Positions 25,208-34,796 of a stretch of 63,716 nucleotides of DNA are shown one piece after another. The notes under the pieces were generated by a model that saw nothing but the letters and a program-made list of their open reading frames with translations, searched no databases and was not told the DNA's origin. Location of the stretch: assembly GCA_028867735.1 (NCBI GenBank), contig JAGWFW010000005.1, forward strand, positions 1-63,716, written 5' to 3'. Every line of letters begins with the position of its first letter. Positions within the stretch are counted from its first letter, which is position 1. This DNA comes from Nitrososphaerota archaeon. GTDB lineage: Archaea; Thermoproteota; Nitrososphaeria; Nitrososphaerales; Nitrosopumilaceae. The position numbers and the translations under genes were made by a program.

Positions 25208-26671
25208 AAATTGCCATATAAAGTGATTGGTGGGGAGCCAGTATCAACTTCATATTCGGCTGACGAGGTTTTTGCAAAGATAAAACACGATCAAATAAAA
25301 TTCATTGATTTGCAGTTTACAGGCCTTAGGGGAAGGTTTCACCATACTACGATTTCGGCCAACTTGTTTACTCCACAACAAATGCAAGACGGCCTGCCAA
25401 AACTAGATGGTTCCTCAATTGTGGGATTTGCGTCAATTCAGGATTCTGACATGATATTAAAGCCAGATCCCAACACATATGCGGTAATTCCTTGGATGAC
25501 AAGTTCCAAGACGGCCAGGCTGATATGCGATGTATATTGGGGCTGGGGAAAGGGCAGGCTGGATGCCGATCCTAGAGGCATAGCGCAAAAGGCAGAAAAA
25601 TATCTTACCACACAAGGTTTTGATTCAAGTTATTGGGGTCCCGAGGTAGAGTTTTTTGTCTTCGACAAGATTCAGTGGGACGTATTAACGCCATACAAGG
25701 GCCAGTCATATTCAATCGAGTCGAAGGAAGCTCCATGGAATCAGGAAGGGAAGGGATATCCGATGGCATTGAAGAAGGGATATTATCCCAGCACTCCTGC
25801 CGATACCCTCACAGAATACAGAAATGACTGCGTAGAATGCCTCAATGAATACTTTGGAATCCTGTGCGATAATCATCATCATGAGGTAGCAACTGCCGGG
25901 CAGTGCGAGATTGATATCAGATATGATACTCTAACCAATGCTGCAGACGGCGCCCAGACCTACAAGTATGTCGTAAGGAACATTGCAACAAAGTACGACA
26001 AGGTGGCCACCATGATGCCAAAGCCAATTTCCATGGATGCGGGCTCGGGAATGCATACCAACATGAGCCTGTGGAAGGACGGCAAGAACATGTTTTACGA
26101 TAAAGACGATAAAGAGGAGATAAGCCAGGCTGCAAGATACTACTGCGGAGGAGTCATGAATCATGCAAGAGCATTGTCTGCAATTGTTGCACCTACAACA
26201 AATTCGTATCACAGGCTGGTTCCAGGATACGAAGCTCCCGTGTACATAGCATGGAGTGCAAGCAACAGATCTGCCATAGTGAGAATTCCGGCTCATTTCA
26301 AGGGAGAGAAATATTCCAAGATAAAGAGGCTGGAATTTAGAGCCCCTGATCCGTCTTCAAATCCATATCTTGCGTTTGCTGCCGTTCTTGCTGCAGGACT
26401 TGATGGAATAAAAAAGAAGACTGATCCTGGAGACTCGGTCAACGAGGACATTTACAAGATGACCAAGGCTCAGCGAGATGCAAAAGGAATCAAGGACTTG
26501 CCTGCCACATTAGGAGAGGCACTTGATGAGCTTGAAAGCGATAGAAAGTTTCTCAATCCAATATTCTCAAATGAAACAATAGACAAGATAATTGAGGTAG
26601 AAAGGGCAGACGATCATGAGATTTCAATAAGACCGCATCCTCATGAATTCTATCTCTATTTTGATATCTAG
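25208..26671 (+). CDS. glnA: Glutamine synthetase type I
   Basis: It condenses ammonia and glutamate using ATP, the main ammonia assimilation step. GS beta-grasp (FIDLQFTGLRGRFHHTTI) and catalytic domains are complete: EVEFFVFD, NHHHEVATAGQCEID, MDAGSGMHTNMSLW and NRSAIVRIP. No adenylylation-type Tyr motif was seen near the C-terminus. The frame opens at TTG 25187. However, a TATA-like ACTTAAATC at 25168-25176 puts transcription start near 25198, so TTG 25208 is preferred (487 residues). Confidence 0.96.
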   Translation, partial: KLPYKVIGGEPVSTSYSADEVFAKIKHDQIKFIDLQFTGLRGRFHHTTISANLFTPQQMQDGLPKLDGSSIVGFASIQDSDMILKPDPNTYAVIPWMTSSKTARLICDVYWGWGKGRLDADPRGIAQKAEKYLTTQGFDSSYWGPEVEFFVFDKIQWDVLTPYKGQSYSIESKEAPWNQEGKGYPMALKKGYYPSTPADTLTEYRNDCVECLNEYFGILCDNHHHEVATAGQCEIDIRYDTLTNAADGAQTYKYVVRNIATKYDKVATMMPKPISMDAGSGMHTNMSLWKDGKNMFYDKDDKEEISQAARYYCGGVMNHARALSAIVAPTTNSYHRLVPGYEAPVYIAWSASNRSAIVRIPAHFKGEKYSKIKRLEFRAPDPSSNPYLAFAAVLAAGLDGIKKKTDPGDSVNEDIYKMTKAQRDAKGIKDLPATLGEALDELESDRKFLNPIFSNETIDKIIEVERADDHEISIRPHPHEFYLYFDI

Positions 26672-26946
26672 ATTCTTCCTATTGCAGCATATATCAAGAA
26701 CAGGGCCAGTGCCATCAAAGCCAGACCAATTATGAGATAGGCTTGCCTGTGTTTATCGCCGGTTCCTCCCCTGTAGAGCAATACGGCACCGGCAAGGCCC
26801 ACAAAGAGGATTATTGTTCCGATCACAACTGGATCCCAAGCGGTGTGAGTGATAACAGGATAAAATGCCCCCGATAGTAACGCAAAGAAAACTATCAAAT
26901 AGACATATTTTGCGCCTGCCAAGATTTTGGTGTCGCCTAGCTGCAT
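26668..26946 (-). CDS. Small membrane protein, unknown function
   Basis: The 92-residue protein has three membrane helices (about 12-30, 38-58, 70-89), joined by a short Gly/Asp loop (RGGTGDKHRQ). It is convergent with glnA, their stop codons interlocked in CTAG. Its promoter lies in the 55 bp between it and the 3' end of the thermosome gene. No family was recognised, and proximity to glnA is not evidence of a link. Confidence 0.65.
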   Translation of the reverse strand: MQLGDTKILAGAKYVYLIVFFALLSGAFYPVITHTAWDPVVIGTIILFVGLAGAVLLYRGGTGDKHRQAYLIIGLALMALALFLIYAAIGRI

Positions 26947-27001
26947 AGAATTGCCTATCTATGCTAGTCAAATAAACTTTGAGAAGAGAAATTAATTCCA
27001 G

Positions 27002-28690
27002 CTATTCCATGCCCATGGGTGGCATACCCATTCCGCCCATACCACCCATGCCGCCCATTCCTTCCATTCCGCCACCCATGCCAGGCGGAGGTCCACCGGC
27101 GCCTTTGGCCACTGCAATTACATCATCAATTCTTAGAATCATTGATGCTGCCTCGGTAGCGGATGATATTATCTGATTTTTGACGGATAATGGCTCAAAA
27201 ATGTCTGTGGCATGCATGCTGGCCACTTGGCCTTTCATGACATCAATGCCGGTCCACTTGTTCCCCTTTAGCTGTTTTGATCGTAACGAGGCAAGAGTAT
27301 CGATTGGATCCATTCCTGCATTTTCTGCAAGCGTAATTGGAATTACCTCTAGCGAGTCTGCAAACTTTTCTACTGCCAGTTGTTCTCGTCCCTCAAGAGA
27401 TTTTGCCCATTCTCGTAGCTTTGTTGCGGCATAAGTTTCCGGAGCACCGCCACCGGCTACAATCATTGGATTTTCCATTACGTCTTTGACAACCATTAAT
27501 GCATCGTGAACAGATCTCTCAACTTCGTCAACAACTCTCTGAGATCCTCCCCTCACAAGAAGTGTTACTGCCTTTGGATGCTTGCATCCCTCTACAAAGA
27601 CCCATCTGTCGGTCTCAACCTTTCGCTCCTCTACTATTTCGGCAGTTCCGAGATCTTTTTCAAAAAGATCATCAAGATTTGTTATAATTCTGGCACCTGT
27701 TGCTTTGGCAAGTTTTGCCATGTCGCTTTCTTTTACTCTTCTAACCGTAAGGATTCCTGCCTTTGCAAGATAGTGTTGTGCCATGTCATCAATACCCTTT
27801 TGGCAGAACAGGACATTGGCACCGGAAGCAATGACCTTATCAACCATGTTCTTGATCATTCGGTTTTCTTCATCAAGAAATGACTTCATCTGCTGTGGAT
27901 TCTGGATGTTTATCTTGGCATCAAATTCTGTTTTGTCAATCTCAAGTGCGTTGTTGATTATGGCAATTTTTGCCCTCTCAATCTTCTTTGGCATTCCGCT
28001 GTGGACTACCTCCTTGTCAAGCACTATGCCCTTGGTATAGATGGAATCCTTGATTGAACCGCCCGCCTTCTTTTCCACCTTTATATCATCAATGTCTACC
28101 AGGTATCCGTCATCTGATTTTTCTGCGACTGCCACAACTGCCTTTACTATCATATCTGCCAAGCTTGCAGAATCTCTTCTGACAAGTTTTGTCTGCATTG
28201 ATGTCCTTGCTATTCTTTCAAGTACATCCTTGTCAGTTGCAGTAACCTTGTCTGCTATCTTTGCCAGAAATTCTTTTGCTTTTTGGGCAGCCTTTCTATA
28301 ACCGTCTACTATAATTGTCGGATGAACGTCCTGTAAGATGAGAGACTCGGCATTTTCCAAGAGTGCACCGGCAAGTACTACGGCAGATGTTGTTCCATCC
28401 CCTACTTCGTTGTCTGTTGCCTTGGAGATCTCAACTAGCATTTTTGCAGCCGGGTGCTGAACATCAATTTCTTTTAAAATGGTAGCACCGTCGTTTGTGA
28501 TTGTAACATCTCCCAACGAGTCCACGAGCATCTTGTCCATCCCCCTTGGGCCCAGGCTTGTGTGAATAATTTCAGAGATCAGCTTTGCTGCGGTGATATT
28601 GTTTTTCTGAGCATCGCGACCCTTGGTCTGGGTTGCGCCGTCTTTTAGTATAACAACGGGAATTCCTCCTGCGGAAGCTTGAATCGACAT
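27002..28690 (-). CDS. thsA: Thermosome subunit (group II chaperonin)
   Basis: This ATP-driven folding chamber subunit has 562 residues. It has [14 protein letters not shown] (about 44-57), the ATP-binding NDGATIL and [12 protein letters not shown] (about 97-108), and the C-terminal GGGAPE segment. The tail is Gly-Met rich (repeated GGM), as in Hsp60/CCT proteins, and would hang into the central cavity. There is a 109-bp spacer to the divergent glyA. Paralogues are expected elsewhere in the genome. Confidence 0.97.
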   Translation of the reverse strand: MSIQASAGGIPVVILKDGATQTKGRDAQKNNITAAKLISEIIHTSLGPRGMDKMLVDSLGDVTITNDGATILKEIDVQHPAAKMLVEISKATDNEVGDGTTSAVVLAGALLENAESLILQDVHPTIIVDGYRKAAQKAKEFLAKIADKVTATDKDVLERIARTSMQTKLVRRDSASLADMIVKAVVAVAEKSDDGYLVDIDDIKVEKKAGGSIKDSIYTKGIVLDKEVVHSGMPKKIERAKIAIINNALEIDKTEFDAKINIQNPQQMKSFLDEENRMIKNMVDKVIASGANVLFCQKGIDDMAQHYLAKAGILTVRRVKESDMAKLAKATGARIITNLDDLFEKDLGTAEIVEERKVETDRWVFVEGCKHPKAVTLLVRGGSQRVVDEVERSVHDALMVVKDVMENPMIVAGGGAPETYAATKLREWAKSLEGREQLAVEKFADSLEVIPITLAENAGMDPIDTLASLRSKQLKGNKWTGIDVMKGQVASMHATDIFEPLSVKNQIISSATEAASMILRIDDVIAVAKGAGGPPPGMGGGMEGMGGMGGMGGMGMPPMGME

Positions 28691-28799
28691 GTTTTAGCTG
28701 AGACCGATTTTCCCTTATTATTCTTTATGTAGACTAGATGGATTGAATTTCCGTGTTATTTAACGATGTTTTAAATTAGGAAAACTGGCCGAATTTGGC

Positions 28800-30122
28800 A
28801 TGGCACGCTCCTCGCCACGTGTTGCTTACAAAGAAGTACTTTCCCTGCTCAAGACCCATAACCAATGGTTTGCCGACTCGATCCCATTAATTGCAAGCGA
28901 GAATATCCCCAGTCCGGCGGTCAGAGAGGCAACAATTTCCGATTTTGCAAATAGATATGCGGAAGGCTGGCCGGGGGAACGAGTCTATGCGGGATGCGTC
29001 TACATTGACAAGGTAGAATTCAAGTGCATGGAACTTGCACAAAAACTATTCAAGGCAGAGTTTGTTGATGTGAGGCCAATTTCAGGCGTTGTTGCTAATC
29101 TGGCAATTTATTCAGCGTTTACCAATCCAGGCGATGTAATGCTTGCGCCGTCTATTCCATCTGGCGGACATATCTCACACGGTAAAAAAGAACATGCCGG
29201 AACCGCAGGACTTGTGCACGGACTGGACATAGAGTTCTATCCATTTGATGCAGAAGAGATGACAATTGATGTTGACAAGACAAAGCAAAAAGTTCAGGAA
29301 CTTGAAAAGGCAGGCAGGACTCCAAAGCTTGCGATGTTTGGCGGTTCAGTCTTTTTGTTTCCCCACCCCGTAAAGGAACTTGCCGATTTTCTGAAAAGTT
29401 ATAAGATGTTCATAAACTATGACGGCGCCCATGTGGCAGGCCTTATTGCAGGAGGCCAGTTCCAAGACCCGCTCAGAGAGGGAGCAGACGCGATGACTAT
29501 GAGCACCCACAAGACCTTGTTTGGCCCCCAAGGAGGAATGATATGCTCATTTAACAAATACGGCGACGAGATCAAAAAGGCGACATTTCCCGGAATGACA
29601 AGCAACCATCATTTGCATCACATGGCAGGAAAGGCCATTGCATTTGCAGAAATGTTGGAGTTTGGCAAAAAATATGCAGCACAGGTGGTCAAGAATGCAA
29701 AGGCCCTGGCAGAAGATCTAAGCTCGGCTGGTTTTACAGTGCTTGGGGAAAAACGCGGATTTACAAAATCACATCAAATTGTAGTAAATGTTCTTTCATT
29801 TGGAGATGGAGGTGCCATAGAAGCTGATCTTGAAAAGGCAAACATCATTGTAAACAGGCAACTTATCCCAGGAGACATCAAGGCTGGACGCAACTATTTC
29901 CATCCGGGAGGCATGAGACTTGGGGTTGCAGAGTTGACAAGACTTGGCATGAAAGAGTCTGAAATGAAACAGGTTGCAGAGTTTATCAAAAATGTGGTTG
30001 CAGACAAGAAAGACAAGAAAAAGATTGCAGGAGAGGTCAAGCGATTTAGAAGGAAATTCCAGAAGGTGCGATATTGCTTTGAAAGCAAGATGGGTGGATA
30101 TGATTATGTCAAGCTTCGTTAG
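28800..30122 (+). CDS. glyA: Serine hydroxymethyltransferase
   Basis: This PLP enzyme interconverts serine and glycine with a pterin C1 carrier. The 440-residue protein has LIASENIPSPAVREA (about 30-44), the PLP-binding STHKTLFGPQGG (Lys about residue 237), and YDGAHVAGLIAGG. It begins with ATG. The stop interlocks with the stop of the PolD large-subunit gene (TTAG at 30119-30122). The C1 carrier in thaumarchaea is probably tetrahydrofolate or a tetrahydromethanopterin analogue, which the sequence does not decide. Confidence 0.96.
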   Translation: MARSSPRVAYKEVLSLLKTHNQWFADSIPLIASENIPSPAVREATISDFANRYAEGWPGERVYAGCVYIDKVEFKCMELAQKLFKAEFVDVRPISGVVANLAIYSAFTNPGDVMLAPSIPSGGHISHGKKEHAGTAGLVHGLDIEFYPFDAEEMTIDVDKTKQKVQELEKAGRTPKLAMFGGSVFLFPHPVKELADFLKSYKMFINYDGAHVAGLIAGGQFQDPLREGADAMTMSTHKTLFGPQGGMICSFNKYGDEIKKATFPGMTSNHHLHHMAGKAIAFAEMLEFGKKYAAQVVKNAKALAEDLSSAGFTVLGEKRGFTKSHQIVVNVLSFGDGGAIEADLEKANIIVNRQLIPGDIKAGRNYFHPGGMRLGVAELTRLGMKESEMKQVAEFIKNVVADKKDKKKIAGEVKRFRRKFQKVRYCFESKMGGYDYVKLR

Positions 30123-33100
30123 GCATAGTCTGTAAGCAGGGCTTGGCTTCCATCTTCTTTACCAAATACAAGTTCAAGTTCATCCAGTAAAGAGAGAACC
30201 CTGCCCTTCAGATATGGTTCGATCCTGTACTGGCCAAGCATTCTTCTTGCAAGCTTGAGATATTTTTGGACAGACGGTCTTGTCATTGTTTGAATTAGTT
30301 TATTTCCGCACTCCAAGCACTTTGCCGCCAGTGGAATTCTTCTATAGCTTGCGCCGCATGTAGTACATCTAAACGACTGTCCGGAATATGCCCTGAGATT
30401 TCCCATAATATCAGGCAGGAGGTGAGTGGTCATGACCATGGAGACTACCTCGCTTGGGTCCACCGCATTGATTATATCAGCAGTTCTGATTTGCATGTCA
30501 AGTTTTTCAAGTACCGAGCCCAGTGTGGAATATGCACTGCGTGATTTCGAGGTGGTAAGGGTGGCGGTCCCGTGCGTGAATCCATAGTCATAGAATTGTT
30601 TTTCAGTCTCTAGCCTTGATTTTAGAATTTCAACTCCCTTTATCTCACTTGCTTTTTCCTTCTGCAATGTTGCCTCAAAAAACGACAGCGGATAACTGGT
30701 TGCCAGCTCAAAGTTGTGTGCCTGTCTTTGTACCTCTTGTGGTATAACGATTGGTTGTACAAGCAGTGGTGCGTCCATCAATCCGCCAATTCTATCAGAC
30801 AGGAAGAGGCGCGAAAAGTTGAGCAGGCTGTCCAGCAATAGCATAATAGAGTCTGCATCCCCATCGGCGTCTCTTCTTTTTGCTGAGTGCCACACTGCCG
30901 TGCCGAGGCAGACTTGGGTATTTGTATATCCAATTATTCTTCCCACAATGCCAACAGAAGTGTGCGGTGCAAGCCCGATTATCAAGTGGCCGACCAGACC
31001 TTCAGTATTTTTTACGTTGTAGTAAGGAGGATGTGCAAATAGTTTTGCAAGTTCTTGGTCCAGATATTGGCAGACAAGAACTAGGCTGTCACCGCACACT
31101 TTTGGAATTATGACATCCTGGGTTTTTAGCTCGACCAGTTGGTCTTGGTTTTCAAGCGGCTTGCCGTTTATGTCATGCGTATATCCAAGATCGACAAGCT
31201 TTTCCGGGGCTGTGCCAATCCAAGAGGGTTTAAAATGAGAAAGCGGCGCGTTGGTTGCATCGAATCTGATGGTACCATCTTTGAAAACATTGAGGTTCAG
31301 GCTTTGTCGTATGAGTCCTTTTTCCATGGGCTCTGGAACCCTGTCTTGATTGATTAGCTCCTTTACCCCTTTGAATGGCTCTTGGGCGCGAATGCCTGTT
31401 CTTTCCTGTGCGGAATAGAGCAGATCTTTGAGAGGAAATGCGCGGTATGAGTGGGCCGATGCCCTAACCCTGCATCTGGGGCAGGGCGATTCCTCCAACT
31501 CACTGCGACATTTGGGGCAGACAAGCATTGTAACAGTCTTGGTTTTGCAGCGAGGACACACTATGCTAATTGAGGGCAGGTTGCAGTTTTTGCACATCCT
31601 GTTGTTGATGTTGCAGTAGAAATTGGGTTGTTTTGAGGCCTTGAGAAGATCGCGTGAGGCCCCTCCCTTGCTTCCTACGGGAAACAGCGTATGCACTGGA
31701 GGTTTCATTTTTCTAAGTGACGCCTTTTCAGGTCTTCCGACCCTGACACCTATGGCAGTGGAGAACTTGGGCGGTATCCTGATTCCGGATGATACAGAGA
31801 TTATTTCTGGAACTGATAGTGTTTTGTCTAGTTGAATTGGTTTTCTAAAAAGCAGATAAAAGAAAATTTTTGCTTCGGTGTCTTTTAGCACTATTGCATC
31901 ATCTGCCAATTCATGGGGAACACCGAGTTTTTCCAGAATTTCCTTTGTGTCTGTTTGGTAAACTGCAAGCTCGGGTTCCATCTTGGTCGGGACAAGAAGC
32001 TTTTCAAACTCTTGCACTGTTAGTTGGTCCCAGTAGTACAGGTAGTGGGGATGAAGACCTATTCCAAAATTAAGTGATATTCTAAAGGCCTCCTCAAGAT
32101 CTGGAGTCTTGTCCACATAGTCTAGCAGCTCAAGGTCACGCGGTTCGTATTTTGCGACCTTTTCCTTTAGCTCCTCGATCCAGAACTCTTCTACATACCC
32201 AGTGGGTACAAGCTCGGCGTTGTTTTCAAGAAAGTCTCCATAACTTATGAGTATGTCCCCCAGATGCAGAATTTTTTCTATGTGCGGTTTTAGATGAATT
32301 CCATGTGCGGTATCTCTTATCTTGACTACGTTTCCATTATCTAGCCTGACAACCGGCGTATCGATTGAATCAACAAACGCGATGGTTGCAGCCTTCCCCG
32401 GAATGTCAAGTTTAATCTGCGTGCCTACCGCGATTACATGATCTAAAATTTCCGCAACAACTGGATGGATTCCAACTGATGCAAATCCGGTGTTGCATGC
32501 ACGTCCATATCGAAGCCTGAATCCCCCGAGTTTCTTTGGCATTGAAAGAACGGATCTGCCAGTGATTACTTCTCTCATTCTATGGGCCGCCGCATCCTCA
32601 TCTCCTGTCTGGATGGCGCCTTTTAGGTCCTTGAGCCATTCCCAGCCGTCTAGTTTGAACAGGTCAATCAATTTTAGTAACTTTCTAGACCTGCCAATAA
32701 GCCCGTCATTGAGTACACGAAGCGCGCCTCCCCGGACCCTGTTTGTGCCTATTCTTGTCATATTTCTATGGCTTACAATCTCGACTGGATCGGTATCTAT
32801 GCCGTCAAGCTCTACGGCAAGATTAGAAATGACCGTGACCACATCCTCATCTGGAACATGGAATTGAAAGCTTCCTACTTCCCTCTCATAGAGGCGCAGT
32901 TCTTCTACAAACCTGCCCGTCTCATCATCGTATGAATTTGCCTTGTATTTGTCAAGGCCGGCAATCTTACGCACATGGTCTGCAATAAGCATTGTAGAGG
33001 CAGCTTCTGTACCCCCAGCTGATCGTATAGGTCCTGCAAACGAGACCGAGAGATACTCTGTACCGTCTGCATTCTTCTTTATCTTGACCTCGCTTATACC

Positions 33101-33493
33101 CTGAAGGGGCGCTATGGTCACGCCTTCAGTAACTATCGCCAGTCCTACACGTACGGCCAAGTCAAGCTTTTCCTCAAGACTTGTCTCAGACCCCAAATAC
33201 TTGCCTCGGGCTATCTCTTCTGCAAGTTTGAGAGCAGCCAGTTCCTTTGTTGTTGTCTGGATGAGGTTTCTGAGGTTTTCTGTGACATCTATGTCGTGCA
33301 TTTTTGATACGCGATCAGATAGGTCAAATGCTATCTTGGGCTCTACCATTCCGGAGGAATCGGCCAGGGTTGCTTTGGCAGAGGCGGCCTTTTCAAAGAT
33401 GGTAAAGACCTCGCTAGATATTCTGTTATAATAATCAAGATACGACGCTGGCATTGGGACTTCCTTGAGCCTCAATGCTACATTTTCGGACAT
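30119..33493 (-). CDS. polC: DNA polymerase D large subunit (DP2)
   Basis: This is the catalytic subunit of archaeal replicative polymerase D (1124 residues). The catalytic region holds the Asp-rich KRRDADGDADSIMLLLD (about residue 860), in the double-psi beta-barrel core shared with multisubunit RNA polymerases. A Cys cluster with CKNC, CPRC, CPKC and CPRC (about 620-670) and a second zinc site (CTTCGASY, CLECGNK) near the C-terminus are visible. No intein interrupts it. It is followed 1 nt upstream in transcription order by GGGP synthase, so both form an operon. Confidence 0.97.
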   Translation of the reverse strand: MSENVALRLKEVPMPASYLDYYNRISSEVFTIFEKAASAKATLADSSGMVEPKIAFDLSDRVSKMHDIDVTENLRNLIQTTTKELAALKLAEEIARGKYLGSETSLEEKLDLAVRVGLAIVTEGVTIAPLQGISEVKIKKNADGTEYLSVSFAGPIRSAGGTEAASTMLIADHVRKIAGLDKYKANSYDDETGRFVEELRLYEREVGSFQFHVPDEDVVTVISNLAVELDGIDTDPVEIVSHRNMTRIGTNRVRGGALRVLNDGLIGRSRKLLKLIDLFKLDGWEWLKDLKGAIQTGDEDAAAHRMREVITGRSVLSMPKKLGGFRLRYGRACNTGFASVGIHPVVAEILDHVIAVGTQIKLDIPGKAATIAFVDSIDTPVVRLDNGNVVKIRDTAHGIHLKPHIEKILHLGDILISYGDFLENNAELVPTGYVEEFWIEELKEKVAKYEPRDLELLDYVDKTPDLEEAFRISLNFGIGLHPHYLYYWDQLTVQEFEKLLVPTKMEPELAVYQTDTKEILEKLGVPHELADDAIVLKDTEAKIFFYLLFRKPIQLDKTLSVPEIISVSSGIRIPPKFSTAIGVRVGRPEKASLRKMKPPVHTLFPVGSKGGASRDLLKASKQPNFYCNINNRMCKNCNLPSISIVCPRCKTKTVTMLVCPKCRSELEESPCPRCRVRASAHSYRAFPLKDLLYSAQERTGIRAQEPFKGVKELINQDRVPEPMEKGLIRQSLNLNVFKDGTIRFDATNAPLSHFKPSWIGTAPEKLVDLGYTHDINGKPLENQDQLVELKTQDVIIPKVCGDSLVLVCQYLDQELAKLFAHPPYYNVKNTEGLVGHLIIGLAPHTSVGIVGRIIGYTNTQVCLGTAVWHSAKRRDADGDADSIMLLLDSLLNFSRLFLSDRIGGLMDAPLLVQPIVIPQEVQRQAHNFELATSYPLSFFEATLQKEKASEIKGVEILKSRLETEKQFYDYGFTHGTATLTTSKSRSAYSTLGSVLEKLDMQIRTADIINAVDPSEVVSMVMTTHLLPDIMGNLRAYSGQSFRCTTCGASYRRIPLAAKCLECGNKLIQTMTRPSVQKYLKLARRMLGQYRIEPYLKGRVLSLLDELELVFGKEDGSQALLTDYA

Positions 33494-33494
33494 G

Positions 33495-34244
33495 TTATTT
33501 CCTTACGGATTGGATGGTTTTTACGATATCGGCTATGGTTTTGAAGCTTCCGCCCTTCTCAATGAAGGTGCCAATCACTATGGCGTCCGCGCCTGCCTTG
33601 ACAATTTCAGCAGCAGTCTGGGTATTTCGAATTCCGCCGCCCACTATGAGAAATCCCTTGAAGAGTTTTCGGACAGCTGCTACCATCTCTGGTCTAACAT
33701 TTGATTTTGCGCCAGAGCCTGCTTCAAGGTATACAAATCTCATTCCCATGAATTGTGCCGACAGGGCGTACATTGCAGCCAAACTTGGTTTGTCAAATGG
33801 AATGGTTCTTGCAGAGCCAACATGCCATACCGTAGTTCCCTCGCCAATTATGATATAGGCTGTGGGCAGGGGTTCTAGACCAAATCTAAGTACGCTTGGG
33901 GCTCCCAATGCCTGAGCTTGAGAGATAAAATATGGATTATCAGAGTTCAAAAGTGAACTAAATAGGATTGCGTCCGCGCCTGGGACTACGCCCGTGACAT
34001 TTCCTGGAAAGAGTATCACCGGGATGTTGACAGATCTTTTAATGTTCTTGACAGTCTCGGCCATGCTTAGCTGATCGGTTGCAGATGAGCCTCCAACTAA
34101 TATGATCGAGGCGCCATTCTTCTCTGCCTCTTTGGCAAGTTTTGATGCAGATCCATCTCCGTCGTTTTCAGAATCGATTAATACGAATAGTAGGGCGCCT
34201 TTTTTCTTTCTGGATGCATTTAGGTAGTTTTCTACGTTTTGCAT
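33495..34244 (-). CDS. Geranylgeranylglyceryl phosphate synthase
   Basis: It forms the first ether link of archaeal membrane lipids from geranylgeranyl-PP and sn-glycerol 1-phosphate. This TIM-barrel protein of 249 residues has FVLIDSEND, VGGSSATDQ, LFPGNVTGVVPGADA, YLEAGSGAKSNV and GGGIRNTQTAAEIVKAGADAIVIGT, all matching the PcrB/GGGPS family. It lies one base before the PolD large-subunit start and heads that operon. A 64-bp spacer separates it from the regulator at 34309, read in the other direction. Confidence 0.95.
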   Translation of the reverse strand: MQNVENYLNASRKKKGALLFVLIDSENDGDGSASKLAKEAEKNGASIILVGGSSATDQLSMAETVKNIKRSVNIPVILFPGNVTGVVPGADAILFSSLLNSDNPYFISQAQALGAPSVLRFGLEPLPTAYIIIGEGTTVWHVGSARTIPFDKPSLAAMYALSAQFMGMRFVYLEAGSGAKSNVRPEMVAAVRKLFKGFLIVGGGIRNTQTAAEIVKAGADAIVIGTFIEKGGSFKTIADIVKTIQSVRK

Positions 34245-34289
34245 ATGACTGGTTGATAGTTATTGATTAAAAGTTTAATTGAATATAGT

Positions 34290-34305
34290 TATACAGATCT
34301 GTATA
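34290..34305 (+). promoter_or_regulatory. 16-bp palindrome between TATA box and start, likely operator
   Basis: TATACAGATCTGTATA is a perfect 16-bp palindrome at 34290-34305. It lies directly after a TATA-like element (gaatatag, 34281-34288) and ends 3 bp before the TTG start of the HTH-like gene at 34309. A dimeric repressor bound here would block pre-initiation complex assembly. Autoregulation by the downstream gene product is the simplest reading. The same palindrome was not noticed elsewhere in the window. Confidence 0.5.
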
Positions 34306-34308
34306 GCT

Positions 34309-34671
34309 TTGAGTACATCACCAGAAGAAAATTTGAATAATATAATAAGACAAATTATAAAAAAATCATCATTTACAGAACGACAAATTGAAATTATTTT
34401 AAAAAAGAGAAACCTGTCAGATCGTCAGTTCAACATAACTAAGGGGGCATTTTACAGACAGATTGGGCAGTCCCAGGACAAGTTCCGTGCTCTGTGCTAT
34501 TCGTGGATACTACTCAGGGCGTTACGTGTCATTCGTGAGGAGGATATAGATGTGATAAATCGACTCTCAGAGCAGGTTTCTGTGATAAAAAACAGTGATG
34601 TTTTCCCTGAACGTGAGGAACAAGTGATGTCTGTGATACAGGAGCTGCTAAATCGTATGTGTAAATTGTGA
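34309..34671 (+). CDS. HTH-like small protein, possible transcriptional regulator
   Basis: The frame is open from TTG 34279, but the TATA-like element at 34281-34288 supports a leaderless TTG at 34309 (120 residues). The helical protein includes FTERQIEIILKKRNLSDRQFNITKGAFYRQIGQSQDKFRAL, which could form a helix-turn-helix, and an acidic C-terminal helix. A perfect palindrome lies directly before the start. No family was recognised with certainty. The following gene codes for a membrane-anchored wHTH protein, so both may belong to one regulatory unit. Confidence 0.6.
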   Translation: MSTSPEENLNNIIRQIIKKSSFTERQIEIILKKRNLSDRQFNITKGAFYRQIGQSQDKFRALCYSWILLRALRVIREEDIDVINRLSEQVSVIKNSDVFPEREEQVMSVIQELLNRMCKL

Positions 34672-34742
34672 TTTTCATGTGTGAGATCGTTCATTTGTAT
34701 GAATAATTTGTGATAGATATGTCTGTGATTGATGTGTATTAT

Positions 34743-34757
34743 GTAAAATTATTTTAC
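34743..34757 (+). promoter_or_regulatory. 15-nt palindrome upstream of the membrane-anchored regulator gene
   Basis: GTAAAAT-T-ATTTTAC is a perfect 7+1+7 palindrome at 34743-34757, 40 bp before the ATG at 34797. It could be an operator or include the TATA element of that gene. The surrounding 250 bp are unusually rich in GTGAT words. The function is inferred from position only. Confidence 0.35.
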
Positions 34758-34796
34758 CCAAAGATGATAAATCACATTGATCTATGACATGTAGTG

